This document shows positions 55,801-64,000 of a stretch of DNA of 64,000 nt, piece by piece. Within the stretch, counting starts at the first letter, position 1. The number at the start of each line of letters is the position of its first letter. Below the pieces are notes generated by a model. That model ran no database searches. It saw only the letters and a program-made list of their open reading frames with translations, and was not told the DNA's origin. The position numbers and the translations under genes are program-made. The stretch comes from Serratia liquefaciens (GTDB lineage: Bacteria > Pseudomonadota > Gammaproteobacteria > Enterobacterales > Enterobacteriaceae): contig NZ_CP088930.1 of assembly GCF_027594825.1 (NCBI RefSeq), positions 248,001 through 312,000 of the forward strand, written 5' to 3'.

Positions 55801-55997
55801 TCGATGACCTGTGTCACGCTGTTTTCCAGCGTCTCGGCATCGGCGCCCGGATAGGTGGCGGAGATGGATATTTGTGGCGGGGAGACGTCAGGATATTGCG
55901 AAATGGGCAGCGAGTTGATCGACATCAGCCCGCACAGCATGATGATGATCGCAATCACCCAGGCGAAAACCGGTCGCCGAATAAAGAACTGCGCCAT
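52842..55997 (-). CDS. RND multidrug efflux pump (AcrB/MexB type)
   Basis: A 1051-aa inner-membrane RND transporter: RRPVFAWVIAIIIMLCGLMS at the N-terminus, LLVDDAIVVVENVERVM with the essential TM4 aspartates, and NAILIVEFAEENYQRGEAL. It has 12 spans and two large periplasmic loops of AcrB size. It is driven by protons and exports drugs, dyes and detergents. It sits 2 nt after the fusion-protein gene in a three-gene operon. Confidence 0.95.
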   Translation of the reverse strand: MAQFFIRRPVFAWVIAIIIMLCGLMSINSLPISQYPDVSPPQISISATYPGADAETLENSVTQVIEQQLTGLDGLLYFSATSSSDGSVSINVTFDQGTDPDIAQVQVQNKVQQAESRLPTEVTAQGVTVKKSQSSFLLIVGLYDETDKASIADISDYLVSNIQDPLSRIEGVGDVQVFGSEYAMRIWLDPTKLASFSLMPSDVSTAIEAQNTQVSAGKIGDLPSGADQQLTATVKAQSRLQTPEQFRNIILKSDSSGALVRLGDVARVELGNEDYSSSARLNGHPASGIAVKLAAGANALNTAKLVKAKVAEYQTSMPDGYKVAYPKDSTDFINISIEEVVKTLIEAVVLVVIVMFVFLQNLRTTLIPTITVPVVLLGTFGVLAAFGYSINTLTLFGMVLAIGLLVDDAIVVVENVERVMREEKLSPRQATEKSMKEITGALVGIAMVLSAVFLPMAFFGGSTGVIYRQFSVTIVASMVLSVILALTLAPALCATLLKPAHDDLTDKGLLGKFNRGYNRLQEKYADKVARVIHSPMRYLLLYGLLLIAVVVMYMRLPTGFLPNEDQGVVMVQYTLPAGATNARTSAVSDAVKDYFLTDEKANVSTIFTINGFGFSGSGQNAGMAFVSLKDWSQRPGSANTADAIAKRAMAHFATIRDAQVFSMSPPAIDGFGQSDGFTFELQAKGATTRAELQVMRDQIIAAAGKNPNLSAVRANTLPDTPQLQVEIDNDKLQALGLSAGDVSSTLTSAFGSTYINDFIDRNRVKKVYMQGDVEYRSKPEDLDKWFVRGTSNSSTTSMTPFSAFASSHWIYGPENLSRYNGLSSFEITGEGAAGASSGTAMDEMEKLAAQFSSASSFSWSGLSYQERLTSGQAASLYAISLVVVFLCLAALYESWSIPFAVMMVVPMGLVGSLLAITLRGLENDIYFQVALLTIIGLSAKNAILIVEFAEENYQRGEALIAAAVEASRMRLRPILMTSLAFSAGVLPLAVSSGAGANSRIAIGTGIIGGTITATLLAIFFVPLFYVLVRRMFSRKTTPAKPTENTAPQAGE

Positions 55998-55999
55998 GG

Positions 56000-57142
56000 T
56001 TACTGCTCCCCGCCGTTAGCCGTCGGTTGTTTCACATCAACCGCTTTGACCTCAACGCCCGCAGCCACCTTATTGGTGCCTTCAACGATCAGACGATCGC
56101 CGGCTTTCAGGCCCTTGCTGACCAGCCAATTGCTGCCGATAACCTGCTCGGTAATAACCGTGCGTTGCTCCACTTTGTTTTCCGCGTTGACGACCAGCGC
56201 CGTGGCTTCCCCCTTGGCGTTACGGGTGATCCCCTGTTGAGGCGCCAAAATCCCTTTGGGGTCGACGCCGTTGTCGACCGTGGCGTGCACATACATGCCG
56301 GGCAGCAATTCGTGCTCGGGATTAGGGAACACCGCACGCAGGGTGACGGAGCCTGTTGACTCGTCTACCGCCACTTCCGTCAGCTCCAGCTTGCCGGGGT
56401 GGGTATAAGGCGTACCGTCCTCAAGTTTGATCGCCACCGGCGTGACATCGTCACGTTGCAGCGATGCCTGCTGTTTACGCAGTTTGAGCAATTGACTGCT
56501 GGATTGAGTGAGATCGACATAAATCGGATCGAGTGCGCGAATGGTCGCCAGGGCATCGGTCTGACTGGCGGTCACCAAAGCGCCCGGCGTAACGGAGGAA
56601 ATGCCGATACGACCGGAAATCGGTGCACGAACCTGGGTATAGGCAAGATTGATTTTTGCGGTTTCCAGGGCTGCCTGGTATTGCGCAACGGCGGCAACCG
56701 CTTCCAGATAGGTCGCCATGGCATCATCCGCATCCTGTTTGGATACGCCATTCTCTTTTACCAGCGCCGCATAGCGCTGGGCTTTCAGGCGGCTGGACTT
56801 CACCGTGGCTTCAGCGCTTTTCAACTGAGCGGCAGCCTGATCGTAGCTGGCCTGGTAGGTTGCGGGATCGATCTGATACAGCACCTGCCCAGCCTTGACC
56901 TCGGCCCCTTCGGTAAACAGACGTTTTTTGATAATGCCGTCCACCTGGGGGCGAACGTCCGAGGTCATGGTGGCGTTCACGCGGCCGGTCAAATCGCTGC
57001 TTAGCGTTACCGGTTGAGCCTGCAGCGTCGCGACACCCACCTCCTGCACGCCACCGGCGCCGGCGGGTGCACCACCGCTCTGGCCATCACAAGCGGCCAG
57101 CAATAACGACAGGCTGACAAGTAAAACCTTTTTCCTCTGCAT
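56000..57142 (-). CDS. RND efflux membrane-fusion lipoprotein (AcrA/MexA type)
   Basis: A 380-aa periplasmic adaptor with lipobox LLLAACDGQ (Cys18). The lipoyl half-motifs are GRVNATMTSDVRPQVDGIIKK and AYTQVRAPISGRIGISSV, an alpha-hairpin lies about 95-150, and the beta-barrel has DLTQSSSQLLKLR. It joins the RND pump to its outer-membrane duct. It is first in the operon and has a 9-bp palindrome just upstream. Confidence 0.93.
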   Translation of the reverse strand: MQRKKVLLVSLSLLLAACDGQSGGAPAGAGGVQEVGVATLQAQPVTLSSDLTGRVNATMTSDVRPQVDGIIKKRLFTEGAEVKAGQVLYQIDPATYQASYDQAAAQLKSAEATVKSSRLKAQRYAALVKENGVSKQDADDAMATYLEAVAAVAQYQAALETAKINLAYTQVRAPISGRIGISSVTPGALVTASQTDALATIRALDPIYVDLTQSSSQLLKLRKQQASLQRDDVTPVAIKLEDGTPYTHPGKLELTEVAVDESTGSVTLRAVFPNPEHELLPGMYVHATVDNGVDPKGILAPQQGITRNAKGEATALVVNAENKVEQRTVITEQVIGSNWLVSKGLKAGDRLIVEGTNKVAAGVEVKAVDVKQPTANGGEQ

Positions 57143-57155
57143 CGACTATCTATCC

Positions 57156-57179
57156 TATTGAGAACGTTTATTCTCAATA
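57156..57179 (-). promoter_or_regulatory. Operator-like palindrome before the RND operon
   Basis: TATTGAGAA (57156-57164) and TTCTCAATA (57171-57179) form a perfect 9-bp inverted repeat with a 6-nt spacer, 14 bp upstream of the fusion-protein start. It differs from the palindrome beside the local TetR (58827-58846), so the repressor may lie elsewhere. Confidence 0.65.
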
Positions 57180-57253
57180 TATAGAAAGCACTGTTTTTAG
57201 TCTGACAGGGTTGCGTAAGGATTGCGTAAAATTGCATCGCAGAGCGTGAGGAG

Positions 57254-57284
57254 AACCGGTGCGCGCCCACTTTACGCACCGGTT
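57254..57284. terminator. Hairpin after the MFS pump gene
   Basis: AACCGGTGCG (57254-57263) pairs with CGCACCGGTT (57275-57284), a perfect 10-bp stem with an 11-nt loop. No convincing T-run was seen on the minus strand, so termination is uncertain. Confidence 0.5.
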
Positions 57285-57291
57285 AAGGGCT

Positions 57292-58806
<1,515 letters not shown>

Positions 58807-58826
58807 TTAGGTGAGCTCACTTGTAA

Positions 58827-58846
58827 TTAATTAATCGGGTAATTAA
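58827..58846. promoter_or_regulatory. Operator-like repeat between MFS pump and TetR genes
   Basis: TTAATTA (58827-58833) and TAATTAA (58840-58846) are inverted around ATCGGG, directly before the TetR start. This is a likely binding site for that repressor. Confidence 0.55.
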
Positions 58847-58849
58847 TAT

Positions 58850-59551
58850 ATGAGTGATTCTTTTCTCCGGTCAATGGATCTCACCGCGATGACAGCACAA
58901 AACGTTAAAGCCCCGCGCCGCCCTGGTCGGCCAAGCGGCGGCACCAAGGGCACAGAAAAACGCGAGCACCTGCTGGATACAGCGCTTAATTTGTTTGCCC
59001 GTCAAGGCATTGCCGATACTTCGCTCAATGCCATTGCCCGTGAAGCCGGCGTCACCCCCGCCATGCTCCACTACTATTTTCACAACCGTGAACAGCTGTT
59101 AGACGTGCTGATCGAAGAGCGTTTCCTGCCGGTCCGGCTGGCCGCCGGCAGCGTTTTCGACGCCAATGCGGACGATCCTGTTGCCGCCTTCACCCAACTG
59201 GCCCAACGTTTTATCGATATCTCCACCGCACACCCCTGGTTCGCCCCGCTGTGGTTGCGAGAAGTGATGAGTGATAACGGCGTACTGAAGCAGCGGATGG
59301 ACGAGCGTTTTGGCGATGCGCAACGCAAAGCGGCCCTGAAGTCGATTATGCGCTGGCAGGCAGAGGGCAAGCTGAATGCCGATCTGGAACCCTCTTTGCT
59401 GTTTATCACCCTGTTTGGCATGACGCTGCTGCCGCTGGCCACCGCGCCGAAATGGCACCGTGACAACAACAGCCACGGCCCGCAGAGCGCTGAAGTTATC
59501 GCGCGCCACGCCATTGCGCTGTTAAGTCACGGCCTGGGGCCGCAGCGCTAA
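58850..59551 (+). CDS. TetR-family repressor of the MFS pump
   Basis: A TetR protein of about 233 aa: LDTALNLFARQGIADTSLNAIAREAGV and TPAMLHYYFHNREQLLDVL form the helix-turn-helix after a basic arm (APRRPGRPSGGTKG). ATGs at 58850, 58874 and 58889 are all in frame; the first is given, but a shorter start is possible. It is divergent from the DHA2 pump. Confidence 0.88.
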   Translation: MSDSFLRSMDLTAMTAQNVKAPRRPGRPSGGTKGTEKREHLLDTALNLFARQGIADTSLNAIAREAGVTPAMLHYYFHNREQLLDVLIEERFLPVRLAAGSVFDANADDPVAAFTQLAQRFIDISTAHPWFAPLWLREVMSDNGVLKQRMDERFGDAQRKAALKSIMRWQAEGKLNADLEPSLLFITLFGMTLLPLATAPKWHRDNNSHGPQSAEVIARHAIALLSHGLGPQR

Positions 59552-59593
59552 AGGGAGATCCATTTTGGCGCTACGTACCCCCTGTTTATTTAC

Positions 59594-60724
59594 TTAAACG
59601 GCCGGCAGTTGGCTGGTTACACAGTGGATCCCCCCGCCACCGGCGGCGATAGCGTCGATATTCAACTGCACCACTTCACGCTGTGGATAAAGCGCCGTCA
59701 ATAATTCCAAGGCTGCGGCATCCGCTTCGGCATCGCCAAACTCCGGGGCGATAATCGCGCCGTTGATGACAAAGTAATTGATGTAACCGGCGGCAAAATC
59801 GGCATTGCCCTTGCTGAAGCGGCTACGACGAGGATCCAGCGGTGGCGATACCGTATGCACCTGTATCTTGCGGCCATCGGCATCCGTGGCCTGCTTGAGG
59901 ATCGCCAGGTGATCCAGCGTGACCTGATGGTCGTAGGACTCCGGATCGCTGTCCAGATTGGCGATCACCACGCCTGGGCTGACGAAACGGGCATAAAAAT
60001 CGACGTGAGCGTCGGTAATGTCTTTGCCCTTAATCCCCGGCAGCCAGATGATTTTTCGCAGGCCCAGCATCGCTTTGAGCTCTTGCTCTACCCGATCGCG
60101 GCTCCAGCCAGGGTTGCGATTGCGATTGACCCAGCTGCTCTCGGTCATGATGCCGGTGCCATGGCCATCCACTTCGATGCCACCGCCTTCCCCTACCAGG
60201 GCGCTGCGGCGCAGTGGATTAACCCCGAAATGCCTGGCCTGGAAAGCGGCCAACTGAGCATCCTTACCGTGCCGTTGCTTATTGCCCCAACCGTTAAAGT
60301 TGAAGTCCACCGCCGCCAATTCCCCCGCGTGGTTGGTAACGAAGTTGGCACCGATATCGCGCATCCAAATATCATCGAGCTCGGTAATGACAAAGGTCAC
60401 ATTGTGGCTGCCGCATTTTTTCTCTGCCAACTCTCGTTCGCGTTCACGGCAAAATACCGTCAGCGGCTGGTAAACCGCGATAGCACGGGCAATGCGGCCC
60501 AGGGCATCTTGCACGTCCGCCGTGAACTCACCCCAAATCGCCCGCTGTGCGCCAAAAGCGATAAATGCACATTGCTGAGGCTCGCCCTCATCGGGCATGC
60601 GCCAGCTTCCGCCAGCCGTTTTCTGAGCCGCGTGGCTGGACAATGACGCCAACCCCATCGAGGCCGTCAGGCTAATGCCGGCAATCAGGGAAGCCTGTTT
60701 GATAAATTCACGACGTGTTGACAT
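59594..60724 (-). CDS. Tat-exported agmatine deiminase family protein
   Basis: A 376-aa peptidyl-arginine-deiminase-type (PPAD/AguA) enzyme. The N-terminus MSTRREFIKQASLIAGISLT is a twin-arginine signal, so it probably works in the periplasm. Active-site text includes DDIWMRDIGANFV, GEGGGIEVDGHGTGIM and the Cys in GGGGIHCVTSQLP. It hydrolyses agmatine or a peptidyl-arginine-like guanidine. The start 60724 has AGGAG 6 nt upstream; a longer frame lacks it. Confidence 0.9.
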   Translation of the reverse strand: MSTRREFIKQASLIAGISLTASMGLASLSSHAAQKTAGGSWRMPDEGEPQQCAFIAFGAQRAIWGEFTADVQDALGRIARAIAVYQPLTVFCRERERELAEKKCGSHNVTFVITELDDIWMRDIGANFVTNHAGELAAVDFNFNGWGNKQRHGKDAQLAAFQARHFGVNPLRRSALVGEGGGIEVDGHGTGIMTESSWVNRNRNPGWSRDRVEQELKAMLGLRKIIWLPGIKGKDITDAHVDFYARFVSPGVVIANLDSDPESYDHQVTLDHLAILKQATDADGRKIQVHTVSPPLDPRRSRFSKGNADFAAGYINYFVINGAIIAPEFGDAEADAAALELLTALYPQREVVQLNIDAIAAGGGGIHCVTSQLPAV

Positions 60725-60872
60725 GGTTTGCTCCTGTATTGCCGCCAAAACAATTAGCTAATCTATTCAGCAAAAGACGGCGTGATGTCGATAACGGTTA
60801 TGTTAATCCCTTTAATCCGGGTAAAACAAAGGATACATTTAGCGGACACCTGATTAGATAGGCTTATCAATA

Positions 60873-61736
60873 ATGCTTAAGCACTGGCCCCCGATGAACG
60901 CCCTGCGCGGTTTTGAAGCCGCCGCCCGGCTGGGCAGTTTCCACCAGGCCGCCGATGAGCTGCACCTCACTCAGTCGGCGATCAGCCAACAAATTCGCAG
61001 CCTTGAAGCCTTCCTGGAGCAACCGCTGTTTTTCCGCAGCGGCCGCAGCGTCAGCCTGACCGATGCCGGTCAGGATCTCTACAGCACTGCCCAGGTGATG
61101 CTGCAACAGTTGGCCGTTGGCATCCGCCGTCTGGAGCAGTACCGCAAACCCAACCAACTGATCGTCAACACTACGCCGGCGTTCGCCCGCCACTGGCTGG
61201 TTCCACGCCTTAAAAGCTTCCACCGGCAGCACCCGGATATCGACCTGTGGCTGTTCACCACCTTCGATCCACCGGATATGGCGACCGAAACCGTCGATCT
61301 GGCGATCCGCGACGATCTCAGCGCGCAAATTGAATGTAGCCTCAAAATGCTGCATCAGGATCGGCTCTATCCGGCTTGCCATCCTGAGCTGCTGAAGCGG
61401 GATAAGGCACAACGCACCACCTTGCACGGCGAACGTGAGATGGACTGGAGCCATTGGGCGGTTCAGGGCGGCGCCAACGTCGGGCAAAGCAGCCACGGCC
61501 TGAACTTCTCCGATCCCGGCCTGCTGTTGGATGCGGCCTGCGACGGCCTGGGCATCGCTCTGGTCAGCCAACTGCTGGCACAGCAGGCACAGGCCAGAGG
61601 CCTGCTGCAGCCACTGACGGAACAAAGCGTGCGCGGCCCCCATTGGGCATGGCTGATTCATCGCGACAGCGAGAATAATCCCCTCACTCAGCATTTCTGT
61701 GAGTGGTTACTAACTCAATTACCGGCGGCGATTTAA
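60873..61736 (+). CDS. GcvA-type LysR regulator
   Basis: A 287-aa LysR: MNALRGFEAAARLGSFHQAA and LTQSAISQQIRSLEAFLEQP form the helix-turn-helix, followed by the effector domain. It is divergent from the agmatine deiminase gene (148-bp gap) and upstream of ggt. It probably controls the deiminase gene. Confidence 0.87.
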   Translation: MLKHWPPMNALRGFEAAARLGSFHQAADELHLTQSAISQQIRSLEAFLEQPLFFRSGRSVSLTDAGQDLYSTAQVMLQQLAVGIRRLEQYRKPNQLIVNTTPAFARHWLVPRLKSFHRQHPDIDLWLFTTFDPPDMATETVDLAIRDDLSAQIECSLKMLHQDRLYPACHPELLKRDKAQRTTLHGEREMDWSHWAVQGGANVGQSSHGLNFSDPGLLLDAACDGLGIALVSQLLAQQAQARGLLQPLTEQSVRGPHWAWLIHRDSENNPLTQHFCEWLLTQLPAAI

Positions 61737-61888
61737 CGTTCTACCTCACGCTTCCAAACGCAGGATAAAGCGCGACGGATTGAGCGGTGCTACTTTCAAT
61801 CAAGCGCCCGAACAAGCTTAAACAATGGCGCTAAGTGGTTGTTGAGATTGAATTCACCTGTCATCGTTCAATTCGAAAAGGAAAGGCT

Positions 61889-63562
61889 ATGCATTCTGGT
61901 TTATTAAAAACATTAGCACTTGGCGTGGCGTTAGCCACGCTCAGCCCTTCGGTATTCGCCGCTAATCTGAACGCCGGTGCCGTGGCGGCACCGGATCAAT
62001 ACGGTGCCAAAGTGGCCGCACAAATTTTGCAGGCCGGCGGTAATGCTGTCGATGCTGCGGTCGCGACCGCCTTTACGCTGGCGGTGACCTACCCGGAGGC
62101 CGGCAACATCGGCGGCGGCGGTTTTATGACCCTGTACGTCGACGGCAAGCCCTACTTCCTCGACTACCGGGAAGTCGCGCCCAAAGCGGCCACCAAAACC
62201 ATGTACCTTAACGAAAAAGGCGAAGTGATCGAAAACCTCAGCCTGGTGGGCACCAAGGCCGCCGGCGTACCCGGCACGGTACTCGGGCTGTGGGAGGCGC
62301 ATAAACGCTTCGGCAAGTTGCCCTGGGCAGAGCTGCTGACCCCGGCTATCGGCTATGCGCAACAAGGCTTTAAGGTGGCCGATCAGCAATACCAATACCG
62401 CGAGGATGCCAACAAGCTGTTCGCTGAAAAAACCAACTTCGGCGATTACTTTGGCAGCATGAAACCCGGCGCGGTGTTTAAACAGCCGGAGCTGGCCAAA
62501 ACGCTGGAGCGCATCGCCAACCGGGGTGCAGAGGACTTCTATCAGGGGGAAACCGCCAAACTGTTGATCGCCCAGATGCAGCACGATGGCGGCCTGATCA
62601 CCCAGCAGGATTTGACTGACTATCGGGTGAAGTGGCGCGAACCGATGAAAATCGCCTGGCGCGGCAATACCCTTTATACCGCCCCGCTGCCCAGCTCAGG
62701 TGGCATCGCGCTGGCGCAGTTACTGGGCATAAAAGAAGACCGAGCTGCCGATTTCAAAGGCGTAGCGCTTAATTCCGCCCGCTATATTCACTTACTGTCG
62801 GAAATCGAAAAGCGCGTCTTTGCCGATCGCGCCGATTACCTTGGCGATCCTGACTTTGCCAAGGTGCCGGTTGCCCAGTTGGTCGCCCCGGATTATTTGC
62901 AAAAGCGGGCTGCGGAGATCAACCCGACCGCCATTTCACCGACCGAAAAGGTGCGCCCAGGGTTAGAGCCCCATCAAACCACGCATTTCTCGATTGTTGA
63001 CGCTCAGGGTAACGCGGTCAGCAATACCTATACGCTGAACTGGGACTTCGGCAGCGGTGTCGTGGTGAAAGGCGCAGGCTTCCTGTTGAATGACGAAATG
63101 GACGACTTCAGCGCCAAACCGGGCGTGGCCAATGCCTTTGGCGTGGTCGGTAGCGACGCCAACGCCATTGAGCCGGGCAAACGCATGCTTTCGTCCATGA
63201 GCCCGACCATTATCACCCGCGACGGCAACGTTAGCCTGGTGATCGGTACCCCTGGCGGTTCCCGCATTTTCACCTCGATTTTCCAGGTGATAAACAATCT
63301 CTATGACTACCGGTTACCGCTGGAGCAAGCGGTGGCCGCTCAGCGCGTCCATCACCAACTGTTGCCGAAAGACACTATCTTCTACGACGCTTTTGCCCCA
63401 CTGACCGGCAACGTGGCCGACCAGTTGAAAGCCATGGGATACACACTGGAAGATCAGGGCTGGTACATGGGGGATATACAGGCGATCCGCGTCAATGGTG
63501 ACACGCCGGAAACCGCCTCCGATCCGCGTGGCCGTGGTGTGGGGTTGGTAGTGAAGAAATAA
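61889..63562 (+). CDS. ggt: Gamma-glutamyltransferase
   Basis: A 557-aa precursor with a signal peptide ending about SPSVFAA; it is cleaved in the periplasm into two subunits. The maturation and catalytic Thr is in HQTTHFSIVDAQGNAVS, followed by YTLNWDFGSGVV and the substrate-loop GTPGGSRIFTSIFQV. It transfers or hydrolyses the gamma-glutamyl group of glutathione. ATG 61889 with AAAGG upstream is chosen over the longer frame. A terminator follows. Confidence 0.93.
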   Translation: MHSGLLKTLALGVALATLSPSVFAANLNAGAVAAPDQYGAKVAAQILQAGGNAVDAAVATAFTLAVTYPEAGNIGGGGFMTLYVDGKPYFLDYREVAPKAATKTMYLNEKGEVIENLSLVGTKAAGVPGTVLGLWEAHKRFGKLPWAELLTPAIGYAQQGFKVADQQYQYREDANKLFAEKTNFGDYFGSMKPGAVFKQPELAKTLERIANRGAEDFYQGETAKLLIAQMQHDGGLITQQDLTDYRVKWREPMKIAWRGNTLYTAPLPSSGGIALAQLLGIKEDRAADFKGVALNSARYIHLLSEIEKRVFADRADYLGDPDFAKVPVAQLVAPDYLQKRAAEINPTAISPTEKVRPGLEPHQTTHFSIVDAQGNAVSNTYTLNWDFGSGVVVKGAGFLLNDEMDDFSAKPGVANAFGVVGSDANAIEPGKRMLSSMSPTIITRDGNVSLVIGTPGGSRIFTSIFQVINNLYDYRLPLEQAVAAQRVHHQLLPKDTIFYDAFAPLTGNVADQLKAMGYTLEDQGWYMGDIQAIRVNGDTPETASDPRGRGVGLVVKK

Positions 63563-63570
63563 CGACAAAA

Positions 63571-63603
63571 AACCGGGCGCCTCGGTGAGAAATGCGCCCG
63601 GTT
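63571..63603. terminator. Terminator after ggt
   Basis: AACCGGGCGC (63571-63580) pairs with GCGCCCGGTT (63594-63603), a perfect 10-bp stem followed by TTTTATTTTT. Confidence 0.9.
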
Positions 63604-63786
63604 TTTATTTTTACTCTGCGGCACGTATGACATTTGTTTGATTTACGCTCTCAAGTTGCTCGCTTAACCAACAGGCACACAGTTTATTCCTAATTTCCGA
63701 CACGTAATGCCTTCATTTCTTATACTCTCCTGCCGACCCGTTAACGGGCCGCGTTTCTTTTCTATCCCCACCCACAAGGAGTCATC

Positions 63787-64000
63787 ATGAAAAATAACGA
63801 GCGCAAGCATCTCACGCGCCCGGAGATCGAGCGCATGCTGGTCGCCGCCGGCGACAGCCCCGATCCGGAACGCAATACCTGCCTGCTGTGGATGTGCTTT
63901 ATTCACGGCTGCCGGGTCAGTGAACTGACCGGGCTGCATCTGGCAGATCTGGATATGGCGGCAGGCAGCCTGTACGTGCGTCGCCTCAAAAACGGGCTGT
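63787..64000 (+). CDS. FimB/FimE-type tyrosine recombinase (N-terminal part)
   Basis: The 71 codons present read RKHLTRPEIERMLVAAGDSP, then WMCFIHGCRVSELTGLHLAD and LYVRRLKNG. This is the N-terminal arm and the first catalytic Arg region (GCRVSEL) of phage-integrase proteins of the FimB/FimE class, which lack the usual core-binding domain. AAGGAG lies before ATG 63787. The gene runs out of the window. Such enzymes flip fimbrial promoters; an invertible element would lie to the right. Confidence 0.85.
   Translation, partial: MKNNERKHLTRPEIERMLVAAGDSPDPERNTCLLWMCFIHGCRVSELTGLHLADLDMAAGSLYVRRLKNGL

Noticed and set aside
60867..61694. 275-codon minus-strand frame opposite the LysR gene
   Set aside because: The LysR helix-turn-helix and effector domain are on the plus strand; the opposite frame is a GC-rich shadow.

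Overview
The window looks like the chromosome of an enterobacterium, most likely Serratia or a close relative. This is a judgement from protein resemblance: DsdC/DsdX, an EntE-type ligase, a Ygc-type sugar-acid locus, gamma-glutamyltransferase, a FimB-type recombinase and many LysR/TetR regulators with paired efflux pumps. No rRNA, tRNA or CRISPR array was seen.

1-12.9 kb is the most interesting part. A divergent, probably Fur-controlled promoter separates a TonB-dependent siderophore receptor (left, C-terminus outside the window) from a biosynthetic cluster: free carrier protein, EntE-like acid:AMP ligase, type II thioesterase, CysK-like PLP enzyme, unknown 185-aa protein, NikD/sarcosine-oxidase-like flavoenzyme, single KS-AT-ACP polyketide synthase, Leu/Phe-dehydrogenase-like enzyme and, beyond a terminator, an FGE/C-type-lectin-fold protein. 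There is no NRPS, no DHB or salicylate pathway and no ketoreductase. The set can be read as lysine -> piperideine-2-carboxylate -> picolinate -> picolinyl-AMP -> malonyl extension -> PLP-dependent joining to a serine-derived aminoacrylate -> cyclisation to 2-(2-pyridyl)-1-pyrroline-5-carboxylate. That is pyrimine (proferrorosamine A), a ferrous-iron chelator. Carbon and nitrogen counts fit (C10, N2). This is an inference, not a demonstrated product.

12.9-18.8 kb holds stress and envelope genes (a small membrane-protein pair, a three-PAS LuxR regulator, a CsbD-like protein, a cupin), then an orphan-like patch with a 20-bp direct repeat, two small unknown genes and a possible transposase relic.

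18.8-30.7 kb is a run of regulator/target pairs: MerR with an old-yellow-enzyme oxidoreductase, TetR with an ABC transmembrane protein lacking an ATPase, dsdC/dsdX without dsdA, DUF2946 with an OprC-type copper receptor, tehA, and LysR with an NQO-type quinone reductase.

30.7-36.7 kb is a Ygc-type locus: FAD oxidase and SDR leftward, MFS permease and FGGY kinase rightward, and a GlpP-family antiterminator protein. Both divergent mRNA leaders carry the same terminator/antiterminator sequences, a likely RNA switch worked by the GlpP-like protein. 36.8-42.4 kb is a second catabolic operon (LysR; MFS, Fae-like formaldehyde-activating enzyme, aldo/keto reductase, aldehyde dehydrogenase).

42.3-64 kb carries a MarR-acetyltransferase fusion, a DauR-type regulator, a quinone oxidoreductase with a LysR, glutamate dehydrogenase behind a long upstream region, an acyl-CoA ligase, a PfpI protein, a three-gene RND efflux operon, a 14-TM MFS pump with a TetR, a Tat-exported agmatine deiminase, a LysR, ggt, and the start of a FimB-like recombinase gene.
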